NCBI GenBank assembly: GCA_050952085.1
Contig: JBMNKH010000003.1
Coordinates: 62,001-126,000, forward strand
DNA: 64,000 bases
Direction of reading: 5' to 3'
From: DTU015 sp012837895
Lineage (GTDB): Bacteria > Bacillota > Sulfobacillia > Fermentithermobacillales > Fermentithermobacillaceae
A model generated the notes under the pieces. That model was given only the letters and a program-made list of their open reading frames with translations. It was not told where the DNA came from and searched no databases. Position numbers and translations under genes: made by a program. This document shows, one piece after another, positions 16,872-25,425 of this stretch. How positions within the stretch are numbered: the first letter of the stretch is position 1; the number at the start of each line of letters is the position of its first letter.

Positions 16872-17651
16872 ATGGTTCCCCGGGACGGGGGTATATTCGC
16901 TTTCTTTGCGTTCCTTGCTTTGGCTGCAGTGCTTTTCTGGTGCTACCGGAAAGTCAAGGGGGGCTACAAACCGTACTTCAGACAAATACCGGCGCTCAAA
17001 GGGTTGGAAGAGGCCATCGGCAGAGCCGCGGAGATGGGACGGCCGGTCCACTTCACCCCGGGTTCAGACGGGTTCGACTCGGGCACTGCAGGTATGACTC
17101 TGGCAGCGACGATTTGCTTGGCTCACATAGCCAAACTCTGTGCTCAATATGACGTACGTCTTTTGGTGTCAAACCGGCGTCCGGCTGTTCAACCTCTAAC
17201 AGAGGAGATTGTCAGACAAGCATTCTTGGCTGAGGGCAAGCTTGAGAATTTCCGACCGACGGATATTCGGTTCTTCTCTGATGACCAGTTCGCGTATGCC
17301 TCCGGTGTTGTGGGTGTGATCAGCGGTGAGCAGACAGCTTCCAATATTATGCTGGGTGGTTTTTACGCCGAATCCTTGATGTTTGCAGAAGCCGGTGCCA
17401 CTTACGGCAATATCCAGATAGCAGGTACGGCAAGCACGGCCCAGATTCCGTTCTTTGTCACCACATGTGACTACGTGTTGATCGGAGAGGAACTGTTCGC
17501 TGCTGCAGCCGTTCTCTCAGTGGATCCCGCACAAGTTAGCACTCTGATGATGCAAGACATAATCCGTATTGCCCTCGTGTGCCTGATCGCAATAGGTGCA
17601 CTTGCTGCAACATTTGGCTCAGATGTCATCAGACAGTTGATTCTCAAGTGA
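16872..17651 (+). CDS. DUF6754 membrane protein (module A, protein 1)
   Basis: First gene of the four-gene module; 259 residues, function unknown. One hydrophobic segment lies at about 8-25, a soluble domain at about 40-230, and a second membrane segment at about 233-252. Signatures shared with copies B and C are GRAAEMGRPVHFTPG, AQYDVRLLV, FFSDDQFAYASGVVGV, EQTASNIM and PFFVTTCDYVLIGEEL. Basic residues directly after the first segment (CYRKVKGGYK) suggest, by the positive-inside rule, that the soluble domain is cytoplasmic. AAGGAGGG stands 10 bases before the ATG. The next gene begins 19 bp after the stop. I recognise the family only as a domain of unknown function. Confidence 0.85.
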   Translation: MVPRDGGIFAFFAFLALAAVLFWCYRKVKGGYKPYFRQIPALKGLEEAIGRAAEMGRPVHFTPGSDGFDSGTAGMTLAATICLAHIAKLCAQYDVRLLVSNRRPAVQPLTEEIVRQAFLAEGKLENFRPTDIRFFSDDQFAYASGVVGVISGEQTASNIMLGGFYAESLMFAEAGATYGNIQIAGTASTAQIPFFVTTCDYVLIGEELFAAAAVLSVDPAQVSTLMMQDIIRIALVCLIAIGALAATFGSDVIRQLILK

Positions 17652-17669
17652 TGTTAGGGGGTGCATGAT

Positions 17670-18287
17670 TTGAACACGCTCATCGCGATCGTCGGCCTGG
17701 TAGCGGGCGTTCCCATATTACTGTCATCATTTGCTGAAATACCTGTCATCAGCGACCTGGCTCAAGAGTTCCAACGATGGGGAATCATTCTGGCCGGGTT
17801 TTCAACCTTTCTTGGTGTACTCAACCTTACCTTCGTCAATGCAAATGCTCTGCGTCGCAGAAAGCAGACAGGTCAAGTCATAGAGCCTGTCGTAGTTCTC
17901 GTCATGTTGTGGGGCCTTGTTCTTACCGGAGTGTTTTTCGGGCAAACGCACCCTGCGTACGATTTTGTGTTTGAGAATGTGCTCAAGCCCCTTAGCGCAT
18001 CAGGCTTCTCCATGTTGGCGTTTTTCATTGCTTCCGCTGCTTATAGAGCATTTCGTGTGAGAAACGTGGATGCAGCCATTCTATTGGTATGTGGATGTCT
18101 GGTTATGCTGGCCAATATTCCTTTCGGTGAACTGATCTGGAGCGATCTCCCGGTTGTGTCCGATTGGATCATGCGCATCATCAACGGGTCTGCGATGAAA
18201 GGTATTGTAATCGGCGGGGCAATAGGAGCGATTGCAACGGCGTTGAAGGTGCTCGTTGGAGTCGAACGTTCACACTTGCGCGGCTGA
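17670..18287 (+). CDS. Polytopic membrane protein (module A, protein 2)
   Basis: About 205 residues with five to six hydrophobic segments. Shared signatures with copies B and C are FFIASAAYRAFRVRN followed by a hydrophobic stretch with VDAAILL and VML, and the C-terminal GVERSHL (B has GIERGHL, C has GLERRSY). I prefer the TTG at 17670 since TTAGGGGG lies 8-15 bases upstream. The in-frame GTG at 17661 is partly inside that site. Function is unknown. By analogy with small channel-forming or scaffold subunits it may form the membrane core with protein 4, but this is inference. Confidence 0.8.
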   Translation: MNTLIAIVGLVAGVPILLSSFAEIPVISDLAQEFQRWGIILAGFSTFLGVLNLTFVNANALRRRKQTGQVIEPVVVLVMLWGLVLTGVFFGQTHPAYDFVFENVLKPLSASGFSMLAFFIASAAYRAFRVRNVDAAILLVCGCLVMLANIPFGELIWSDLPVVSDWIMRIINGSAMKGIVIGGAIGAIATALKVLVGVERSHLRG

Positions 18288-18311
18288 GATTACGCAAAGG
18301 AGAGGTGAAAC

Positions 18312-19140
18312 ATGTCATTCTTTGAAAGACTTCAGTCGATCCCGCGTATTACAATATACGTCTTGGTCGTAATCGTGCTGTCAATACCACTCATATTTCC
18401 GATTAGTCTTCCCTTACAGGTAGTACCCATGACTCAAGCCGTGTATGATGCGATTGAAGCCCTCGAGCCGGGTTCGATATTCATGTTGTCCACTGACTGG
18501 GAAGCATCTACCGAGGCTGAGTCGGGACCCCAGACAGAGGCCATTGTAAGACACGTCTTGGCAAGAGACCTGAAGCTAATCATTGTGGGACTCTGGCCTC
18601 AGGGCAACTCGGCTACGCAGCAGATTGTTGAGCGAATAGCTTCCGAAATGGGAAAAACTTACGGCGTAGACTGGGTCAACCTGGGGTACAAGCCGGGCGG
18701 CGAAGTTGTTCTAGCGTCTTTGGCTGCTAACCTGCGGGAACTCTACAGTTCAGACGTTAGGGGGACCCCGCTGGACCAGCTTGAGATATGCAAAGGACTC
18801 ACCAGCGCTAAAGATGTGGACTTGGTTTGCTCGGTTTCTTGGGGCGACCCGGGCCATCTCACATGGGTAAAAATGGTTCAGACTCAGGTGGGGGTTCCGG
18901 TGGTGGCCGCGGTAACTGCAGTGTCTCTTCCGGGTTGTGCACCCTACCTCCAGTCGGGCCAGCTCTTGGGTGTAGTAGGTGGCCTGGGCGGAGCAGCCCA
19001 ATATGAGAAGCTTGTGGGCTATGCCGGAAAGGCCGCCGCCGGAATGGGCGCGCAGAGCTTTCGGCCACATATTGGTTCTAACCCTGGTTGTGCTGGGCAA
19101 CATCGGATATCTTGCCACCAGAAAGTCGAAGGAGGGTTAA
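18312..19140 (+). pseudogene. Module A protein 3, frameshifted near its C-terminus
   Basis: A 275-codon gene interrupted by one extra T in the TTT at 19059-19061. Read as given, the frame leaves the family sequence after GMGAQSF and runs on to 19178, overlapping the next gene. Removing one T restores GHILVLTLVVLGNIGYLA and KSKEG with a stop at 19138-19140, 3 bp before the next start, exactly as in copies B and C. Architecture: N-terminal membrane segment at about 13-33 preceded by basic residues, a soluble domain of about 220 residues, and a C-terminal membrane segment followed by lysines. The soluble part is therefore probably outside the cell membrane. Shared motifs are YLQSGQLLGVVGGLGGAAQYE and WVNLGYKPGGE. 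A sequencing error is as likely as true damage. Confidence 0.8.
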
Positions 19141-19143
19141 ACT

Positions 19144-19737
19144 ATGAAATTGGGAATCACTGTTGCAGCCCTTCTTAACCTTGGTTTGTGGAGCTTCCTC
19201 ATAGGCGATAACCGGGTGTTCAGGTTGGTTCAGAGCCTCTATGTGGGTGCTGCGGTAGCCCATACATTTGTACTGGCTTACAGAAACACCCTCATACCCA
19301 ACCTTTGGCAACCCTTTACGGAAGGCAAATACGTATTGGTTATTCCCATGGTGCTGGGCCTGGCCCTGTTTACCAGGGTGTCCAAGAAATACTCTCATAT
19401 TTCCAAGATACCCATGACCTTTATCGTGGGCGTCGGAGCTGCCCTGGCTATCCGCGGTGCCCTGTTGTCTGACTTGGCCACCCAGGTTGCGTCGGTCATG
19501 GTATCTTTGAACACCGTAGATAACATCGTCATGCTGATAGGAACTCTATGCACACTCATCTATTTCACCTTTACGATCAAGCCGACACCCGTGACCGGCA
19601 CCATGTCTTACATCGGCAGGTACTTCATGATGGCGGCCTTCGGAGCTGCATTCGGAAATACGGTCATGGCCAGGATGTCCCTGCTCATAGGCAGACTTCA
19701 GTTCCTGTGGGGCGATTGGCTGGGCATCATCAAGTAG
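19144..19737 (+). CDS. Polytopic membrane protein (module A, protein 4)
   Basis: 197 residues with about six hydrophobic segments. Signatures shared with copies B and C are an early GDNRVFR (KDNPFYR in B and C) followed by YVGAAVAH, then LVIPMVLGLALFTRV, and a glycine-rich membrane segment GRYFMMAAFGAAFGNTVMAR near the C-terminus. The last motif is almost identical in copy C and is the best single marker of the family. It starts 3 bp after the restored stop of protein 3, with GGAGGG upstream. It is followed after 19 bp by the M20 amidohydrolase gene, so the five genes are probably one operon. Confidence 0.82.
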   Translation: MKLGITVAALLNLGLWSFLIGDNRVFRLVQSLYVGAAVAHTFVLAYRNTLIPNLWQPFTEGKYVLVIPMVLGLALFTRVSKKYSHISKIPMTFIVGVGAALAIRGALLSDLATQVASVMVSLNTVDNIVMLIGTLCTLIYFTFTIKPTPVTGTMSYIGRYFMMAAFGAAFGNTVMARMSLLIGRLQFLWGDWLGIIK

Positions 19738-19756
19738 ACGCTCGGAGGTTGGTGAT

Positions 19757-20914
19757 ATGTCAAGAAGAGACGAGTGGCGGAAGAAGGCTCTGGCCTCCAT
19801 CGATGCCGCGAGGGAAGACCTATTGGCGATTTCCCATGACATCTTCGAGTACGCAGAGCTTGCATTTGAGGAATTCCGTTCAGCGGAAAGGCTCCGGAGT
19901 TTCCTCAGAGAGCGGGGCTTCAGGATCAGCGATGTTGAGGGATTGCCCACGGCGTTCATAGCTGAGAAGGGGACAGGATCGCCGGTAGTGGCTTTCATGG
20001 CTGAGTACGATGCCCTTCCGGAAATAGGGCATGCCTGCGGGCACAACATTATAGCTGCGGCCGCCGTAGGAGCAGGCTTAGGTGTTGCTTCGTTCATCGA
20101 GGAGTCCGGCGGCACTGTCAGGGTAATCGGCACTCCTGCCGAGGAGGGCGGAGGCGGGAAGATTATCATGGTAGACAAAGGCGTGTTCGACGATGTGGAT
20201 GCTGCCATGATAGTGCATCCGTCGGGAGCCTACATGGCAGACGACCATTCCTATGCCATTCAGGGCTTTGACATCCAGTTCATAGGCAAAGCGGCTCATG
20301 CGGCCTCCGGCCCTCAGCACGGCATAAATGCACTTGATGCGGCCGTGGAATTTCTCGTCAGCCTGAATGCTTTCCGCGAGCACATGACAGATGACGGCCG
20401 GATTCACGCCATCATCACCCACGGGGGCAGTGCGGTCAACGTAATCCCTGAACGCAGTGAGCTAAAGGTTGCAGTGAGAGCTACCACTAAGGAATATCTG
20501 GATGAGCTTATCCAGCAGGTCGAGCGCAAGGTCAAGGGTGCTTCGATCTCCGCGGGGTGTCAGTATTCCATAAAGCCTCGAGGGCTCCTTTGCAGGGAGA
20601 TTAACGTGAACCGCGAGCTCTCAAGGTTGTTTGAAGAAAACTTCAAGTCCCTGGGGATACCCGTTGCTCCCAGAGGGGATTCCAAGGGCTCTACGGATGT
20701 CGGCAATGTGAGCCATGTTGTTCCCACTATCCAAGCGTATGTGGGAATCGGCGCCGATGTTTGCCACACCGTCGAGTTCCGGGAGGCCAGCATATCTCAG
20801 AAGGGAGATGAGGCGGTCATCGATGGCGCCAAGGTGATGGCGCTGACCGCGGCGGATATCCTCTCAGATGAAACGGTGCTTGAAAGGATGCGCTCGTCGT
20901 TTAGGGGTGAGTGA
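19757..20914 (+). CDS. M20-family amidohydrolase (AbgB/PM20D2 type)
   Basis: Zinc hydrolase of 385 residues that cleaves an amide bond of an N-acyl or dipeptide-like substrate in the cytoplasm. Family marks are EYDALPEIGHACGHN (metal ligands), GTPAEEGGGGK (catalytic Glu and metal Glu), VHPSGAYMADDHS in place of the usual HP motif, HAASGPQHGINALDA (dimerisation-domain histidine) and GSTDVGNVSHVVPT near the end. The closest known groups are AbgB (p-aminobenzoyl-glutamate) and PM20D2 (beta-alanyl-lysine-type dipeptides). It has a GGAGG site and is 19 bp behind module A, so the substrate may be what the module handles. Confidence 0.88.
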   Translation: MSRRDEWRKKALASIDAAREDLLAISHDIFEYAELAFEEFRSAERLRSFLRERGFRISDVEGLPTAFIAEKGTGSPVVAFMAEYDALPEIGHACGHNIIAAAAVGAGLGVASFIEESGGTVRVIGTPAEEGGGGKIIMVDKGVFDDVDAAMIVHPSGAYMADDHSYAIQGFDIQFIGKAAHAASGPQHGINALDAAVEFLVSLNAFREHMTDDGRIHAIITHGGSAVNVIPERSELKVAVRATTKEYLDELIQQVERKVKGASISAGCQYSIKPRGLLCREINVNRELSRLFEENFKSLGIPVAPRGDSKGSTDVGNVSHVVPTIQAYVGIGADVCHTVEFREASISQKGDEAVIDGAKVMALTAADILSDETVLERMRSSFRGE

Positions 20915-21182
20915 ATCCAGTCGGATGCATGGATTTGGCTTATGGCCGGTACGATGAGTGCCAGGGGGATGCCGGCTGTCGGAAATCGGATGCGGTCTGG
21001 GAGCCGTGCCGGCGAGCGAGGCTTCCGCCAGCGATGAGGCGGAACGTCTACGTTCTGGGCCCTGCCTGCACATACCAGGTCCGGCATGTGCGCCTTTTGC
21101 CAGCGATCAGGTGGAAGACTAGACTGGGATCAGATGAAGACTAAACCGGGCAGTCATACAGATACAGGCCTAGTGCAAGTAG

Positions 21183-21220
21183 CGGGGCACCCGGGCTTGT
21201 CAATGCCACCGGGTGCCCGG
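21183..21220. terminator. Strong hairpin after the M20 gene
   Basis: A 12-bp GC-rich stem with one mismatch (21183-21194 pairing with 21209-21220) and a 14-base loop. No T-run follows, so it may be a weak terminator or an RNA-stabilising element between the M20 and PucR genes. Confidence 0.45.
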
Positions 21221-21299
21221 CGAATGTTGAGGCATGGGCGAGTCTTGCTAAACATGCAGGTTCCTAAGACAGAGTTCTGAGATACATTTCTCAGACATA

Positions 21300-21545
21300 A
21301 GAGCAGAGGCTGTAGGAATGGATGCTGTAATCGTAGAGGCTGCAGGAGTGGGTAGTAGGGGATGCAGGCCTGGAGGATGCATGTGTAGAGTGATACAGGA
21401 TGCAAGAATAGCGGATGCAGGAGCAGAGGACCCGGGAGTAGAGGCAAAACTAAAGGATGCGGGAGCAGAGGACCCAGGAGTAGAGGCAGCAGAGGGTGCG
21501 GGAGCAGAGCTCTCGCGCGTAGAGGCATAGGGCACAGGAGCAAAG
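21300..21545. repeat. Purine-rich degenerate repeats upstream of PucR
   Basis: Units built on GATGCAGGAGCAGAGGAC and GGAGTAGAGGCA recur. The best-preserved copies start at 21414, 21456 and 21495, giving spacings of 42 and 39 bases. GGAG occurs many times, so the tract resembles a string of ribosome-binding sites. Confidence 0.75.
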
Positions 21546-21647
21546 GGCACAGAAGTATAGAGGATGAAGTCTGGCCTCTGTTGAAAGATGTCACAGAGCC
21601 AGAACCCAAGGCTAAGCAACGGGAATATGCCGTACGAGGTGATCTGC

Positions 21648-23288
21648 TTGTTGACTGTGCGGCGAGCACTCAAGATCGGCGGGTTGGCAAAATCGAGGCT
21701 TGTGGCAGGTCATCAGGGGCTTGATAATGAGATCCACTCAGTTGACGTGATAGAAGTGCCCGACATCAGGGATTGGATCAAGCCAAACGAGCTGGCGGTG
21801 ACTTCCGGTTTTGCGGTGAAAGACAGCAGGCAAGCACAGGAACGTCTGGTCAGAGACCTGGCGGAGAACAAGGCTGCTGCCCTGGCTGTCAAGACAGGTC
21901 GCTATCTCGGTGATACCATACCCGAAGTGATGATAGCTGCGGCCAATGAGGCCGGTTTTCCCCTCATCGAGGTTCCCGCCGGCATCCCGTATACCGAAAT
22001 TACCTTGCCGATAATATCAGCCATCTTGAACGAACGTGCATACAGATTTCAGTATGAATCCTACATCCGGGGAATGCTGCAGAAATGCGTCATAGAGAAC
22101 AGGGGAATCGAGTCCCTTGCCAATACCATAGCAGAGATAGTCGGAAGCCCGACTTGCATAGTCTCTCATGACGGACGTTTACTTGCTTCTTGCGGAAAGC
22201 ATCTTGAGCATCGGAACATCAAGGTCCTACTGGAGCAAAGCAGAAAACAGTCTGGCCCGGCTACCGATGGGAGTCTGCCGGGAACCTGGTTTGAGGATCT
22301 GCTTTGCGTACCTGCCTGTGGCAAAGGGGGTATCTTAGGGTACCTGATCGTCGACCGTTCCAAGCAAGGCCCCTTGGACGTGTTCGAGGAGACAGCTCTT
22401 AGGGAAGCGGTAACGGTAGTAGTGCTGGAATTGACCAAACATCGTATAGTCCAGGAGGCTGAAACAACCCTAGAGCGGAGGCTTCTCGAATACAGCTTGA
22501 CCCACCTCCAAGCCGATTTGCTGTTGCCGGACATACGGGACTTACCCGGATTCGTCTTCAGAGACCCGTACGCGGCCATCCTGGTGAAGCCCAGACAGCA
22601 TGTACGCTTGGCTGCGGACTGGGGAAGATTGCTGACGGCAAGAAAGTGCCTGGAACTGGTGAAATGCGCTGAAAGGCCCTCGGTGGGCAGTTGGTTGCCC
22701 GTGTTCGTTGACAGAGAACGAGACGAGGTGATCATGGTTTGGTCCGGAATAGGAACGCCCGACAGTGACATGATAAGCGACCAATGTGTAGCAGAACTCC
22801 AACGTCTGCAGAGATGCCTGTGTCGCAATGCCGGCATTGAGATACTGCTGGGTGTAAGTAGGATCCATGTGGGAATCGACAGTTATGCAAGTGCTGCTGA
22901 CGAGGCCAGGAAGGCGGCACGGATTGGAGACTCCTGCATTTTCACAGAGGGAGTGATGCTGGCTCAGGATGCAGCCATATATGAGTTCATCGACAATATT
23001 GACAGGGACACACAAGCACGATTTGCCGAGGACAATCTGAAACAACTCATAGGTCAGGACGGGAATCGTGAGCTTATCAAGACCCTGGCCGTCTTCTTGT
23101 ACTGCGGCGGCCAGATTTCCCAGGCAGCCGAGAAACTGTTTATCCACAGAAATACACTCAACTATCGTTTGGACAAGATAAGTGCTCTCCTTGGTTGCGA
23201 TGTGAGACATCCCAGGAACCGATCCAGGTTGGAGCTTGCGCTTGTTGCAGCTTGTCTTTCGGGCGTAATCCCGAGACAGGGCGATTGA
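21648..23288 (+). CDS. PucR-family transcriptional regulator
   Basis: DNA-binding regulator of about 546 residues. The PucR N-terminal ligand-sensing domain covers about 1-120 (LTVRRALKIGGL start, EVPDIRDWIKPNELAVTSG). A middle GAF/GGDEF-like region follows. The C-terminal PucR helix-turn-helix contains SQAAEKLFIHRNTLNYRLDK. I chose the TTG at 21648 because GAGGTG lies 7-12 bases upstream and the protein then starts MLTVRRAL, the usual family beginning. Longer starts at 21627 and 21588 have no ribosome site. In known cases these proteins control purine or amino-acid catabolism. Here it probably controls module A with the M20 gene upstream, or the racemase and DUF1177 genes downstream. Confidence 0.88.
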   Translation: MLTVRRALKIGGLAKSRLVAGHQGLDNEIHSVDVIEVPDIRDWIKPNELAVTSGFAVKDSRQAQERLVRDLAENKAAALAVKTGRYLGDTIPEVMIAAANEAGFPLIEVPAGIPYTEITLPIISAILNERAYRFQYESYIRGMLQKCVIENRGIESLANTIAEIVGSPTCIVSHDGRLLASCGKHLEHRNIKVLLEQSRKQSGPATDGSLPGTWFEDLLCVPACGKGGILGYLIVDRSKQGPLDVFEETALREAVTVVVLELTKHRIVQEAETTLERRLLEYSLTHLQADLLLPDIRDLPGFVFRDPYAAILVKPRQHVRLAADWGRLLTARKCLELVKCAERPSVGSWLPVFVDRERDEVIMVWSGIGTPDSDMISDQCVAELQRLQRCLCRNAGIEILLGVSRIHVGIDSYASAADEARKAARIGDSCIFTEGVMLAQDAAIYEFIDNIDRDTQARFAEDNLKQLIGQDGNRELIKTLAVFLYCGGQISQAAEKLFIHRNTLNYRLDKISALLGCDVRHPRNRSRLELALVAACLSGVIPRQGD

Positions 23289-23389
23289 TGTTTGTGCAAC
23301 CTAACGGCCTTGGCGGGCATTTCTTGTGCGTCATACAGATAAAGCTGACTTGCCTTTGATCGACAATGTGTTGGAGGAGGGAGCGGGTG

Positions 23390-24049
23390 TTGAGGAAAAA
23401 CGCGACAGCCAAGATCGGGATTATCAGGGTCTTGACCACCGATGACGTACATCTTCTGAACATGCATGGCACGCTGATAGAAGCGCTATTCCCCAATTTG
23501 GATGTCGTATCTCGCTGTATTCCGGATCATCCTAAAGGGGTGTATGACTCGGAAACCGAGGCCAGTGCCGGACCGCTGGTGGTCCGGCTGGCACGGGAGT
23601 TTGAGGCCGAAGACTGTTCAGCAGTAATCATCAGCTGCGCGTCAGATCCGGGACTGGATATGGCAAGAAAAAACGTAGGTATTCCTGTGATTGGAGCGGG
23701 TAAAGCAGCGGCCCTTATGGGGAGGGCCTTTGGACGGAAAGTCGGTGTGCTTGGCATAGGTGGTTCCGCCCCCAAACGGATGGAGAAAATCCTCGGAGAC
23801 CTGCTGGTAGGCTACGCCAAGCCAGAAGGTCTGGAGAATACCACCAACCTTCTGACGGCTGAGAGCCAAAGGGCCGTGTTGGATGCAGGCTTGAAGCTGA
23901 AGCAGGCAGGAGCGGAAGTAATAGTCCTTGCGTGCACTGGGCTCTCAACAGCCGGAAGTGCAGCGCCTTTATCAAAGGCCACAGGGTTAAGAGTGGTTGA
24001 CGCTGTCCAAGCCGCGGGTTTTCTGGCATATTATGCCGTTACTTTCTAG
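23390..24049 (+). CDS. Aspartate/glutamate/hydantoin racemase-family protein
   Basis: Cofactor-independent racemase of about 219 residues, using two cysteines for proton transfer. They are visible as IISCASDPG and VLACTGLS, each in the usual half-domain position. GIPVIGAGKAAALMG and VGVLGIGG mark the substrate-binding loops. GGAGGAGGGAG is directly upstream. Either GTG 23387 or TTG 23390 fits, and I favour the TTG. The substrate could be a hydantoin or a free amino acid. Neighbouring M20, D-aminoacylase and DUF1177 genes make amino-acid or hydantoin turnover plausible. Confidence 0.8.
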   Translation: MRKNATAKIGIIRVLTTDDVHLLNMHGTLIEALFPNLDVVSRCIPDHPKGVYDSETEASAGPLVVRLAREFEAEDCSAVIISCASDPGLDMARKNVGIPVIGAGKAAALMGRAFGRKVGVLGIGGSAPKRMEKILGDLLVGYAKPEGLENTTNLLTAESQRAVLDAGLKLKQAGAEVIVLACTGLSTAGSAAPLSKATGLRVVDAVQAAGFLAYYAVTF

Positions 24050-24072
24050 GCCTGTGTTCGGTCCGGCGCACA

Positions 24073-24166
24073 AATGCAAGCCCGAGAATGCACGTGGATG
24101 AGAATACAGACACATGGGAATGCAGGCTAATGAGGATGCAGGCCCGCGATAATGCAGACGCAAGAA
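24073..24166. repeat. 16-bp degenerate tandem repeats downstream of the racemase gene
   Basis: Units resembling AATGCAGGCNNRNGAG start near 24073, 24087, 24103, 24119, 24135 and 24151, mostly 16 bases apart. They begin 24 bp after the racemase stop and lie in the leader of the DUF1177 gene. Confidence 0.75.
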
Positions 24167-24280
24167 ACCAAGGTGCATGATTGTACAGGCACATAAGAAT
24201 GGAAGTATAGAGCTTGCAGGTGAACCGCAACGCAAGCGCACAGACTGCTGTCGTAGGAACGGATCAGCAAGGTAAGAGCA

Positions 24281-24371
24281 TAAAGGAAGAAGCAAGAAGG
24301 AGAAAGCAAGCAGAAGAAAGCAAGAAGAAGAAAGCTAGAAGAAAGCAAGCAAGAGAAAGCTAGAAGGACAG
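24281..24371. repeat. Purine tract of AGAAAGCAAG repeats before the DUF1177 gene
   Basis: About 90 bases almost free of T on the plus strand, made of AGAAAGCAAG/AGAAAGCTAG units. It ends about 35 bp before the DUF1177 start. It could act as an unstructured mRNA leader. Confidence 0.7.
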
Positions 24372-24406
24372 GGCATGTTCATGCTGCAGATAGGGAGGGG
24401 AAATCC

Positions 24407-25354
24407 TTGAGCTTCAAAGCTACTCTGAAAGCACTTGACTTGCTTGACGACTCCCGTGTAACCGGCGGCCAGGTTGCTGAATATCTGCAATCACTGGGGC
24501 TGGAAAACGTGCGGACTGAAAGGGTTCACGGTGAGAAGGGGTTTACAGATTTCCTTCAGGTTGCCATCCCCGGAGCCCAAGGGAAACTGGCAGGAGGCAA
24601 GGCGCCCACCCTTGGGATAATCGGCAGGCTTGGAGGTATCGGTGCGCGTCCTGAGATGATCGGGCTTGTCTCTGACGGGGACGGGGCAGTGGCGGCACTT
24701 GCGAGTGCCATAAAGCTGGCAGTCATGGCGCAGCGGGGCGATCGACTTCACGGAGACGTAATGATTTCTACTCATGTCTGCCCCCATGCCCCCACGCAAC
24801 CCCACGATCCCGTGCCCTTCATGGGTTCTCCTGTGGACATGAACACCATGAACAAGTATGAAGTGTCCGGGGAAATGGACGCAATACTGTCAATCGATAC
24901 CACAAAGGGAAACCGGGTGATCAACCACAAGGGTTTTGCCATCTCGCCTACGGTAAAACAGGGGTACATACTGCGTGTGAGTGACGACCTCCTGGACATC
25001 ATGAGCATTACCACCGGCAAGCTTCCTGTGGTGTTTCCTATAACCACTCAGGATATCACCCCGTACGGAAACGGCATATATCATCTAAACAGCATCCTTC
25101 AACCGTGTACGGTCACCGCTGCACCGGTGGTGGGAGTTGCGATTACAACCGAAACCGCCGTGCCGGGATGTGCCACCGGGGCAAGTCACGTAGTGGACAT
25201 TGAACAAGCGGTCCGTTTCAGCATCGAAGTGGCCAAGCAGTTCGGAGTGGGCAAGTGCAAGTTCTGCGATGAAGCAGAGTTCCAAAGGCTGGTGGAGTTG
25301 TACGGGCCAATGACCGTGCTCCAAACCCATGGTTCGATGGCCGAAGACCTGTAG
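24407..25354 (+). CDS. DUF1177-family protein
   Basis: Conserved protein of 315 residues with no signal peptide or membrane segment, function unknown. Recognised from the family pattern PTLGIIGRLGGIGARPEMIG, STHVCPHAPTQPHDPVPFMG, ILSIDTTKGNRVINHKGFA, TTQDITPYGNGIYH and PGCATGASHVVDIE. The conserved histidines, aspartates and cysteine look like a metal or catalytic site, perhaps hydrolase-like. The start is a TTG with AGGGAGGGG upstream. It follows the racemase, and I recall such pairs in other bacteria. A terminator follows. The likely setting is amino-acid or hydantoin catabolism. Confidence 0.85.
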   Translation: MSFKATLKALDLLDDSRVTGGQVAEYLQSLGLENVRTERVHGEKGFTDFLQVAIPGAQGKLAGGKAPTLGIIGRLGGIGARPEMIGLVSDGDGAVAALASAIKLAVMAQRGDRLHGDVMISTHVCPHAPTQPHDPVPFMGSPVDMNTMNKYEVSGEMDAILSIDTTKGNRVINHKGFAISPTVKQGYILRVSDDLLDIMSITTGKLPVVFPITTQDITPYGNGIYHLNSILQPCTVTAAPVVGVAITTETAVPGCATGASHVVDIEQAVRFSIEVAKQFGVGKCKFCDEAEFQRLVELYGPMTVLQTHGSMAEDL

Positions 25355-25370
25355 ACTTCGCGTGGACTCG

Positions 25371-25425
25371 AGCCCAAAGGCCGGACCGGTGTGTCGAATC
25401 CCAGTCCGGCCTGGGCAGTTTCCTT
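25371..25425 (+). terminator. Intrinsic terminator of the DUF1177 gene
   Basis: GCCC-AA-AGGCCGGAC (25372-25386) pairs with GTCCGGCCTGGGC (25404-25416), giving a 13-bp stem with a two-base bulge, followed by AGTTTCCTTGATTCTT. Confidence 0.75.

Larger units (their letters stand above)
20915..21647. other. Repetitive intergenic region upstream of the PucR gene
   Basis: No supportable gene. It holds a small hairpin (TTCCGCC at 21023-21029, GGCGGAA at 21038-21044), a longer hairpin at 21183-21220, and from about 21300 a purine-rich degenerate repeat tract. A 70-codon open frame at 21318-21530 lies wholly in the tract and encodes DAGAEDPGVEA-type repeats without a ribosome site. Confidence 0.6.

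Noticed and set aside
21318..21530. A 70-residue DAGAEDPGVEA repeat protein
   Set aside because: It lies wholly in a purine-rich repeat tract and has no ribosome site or homologue I recognise.
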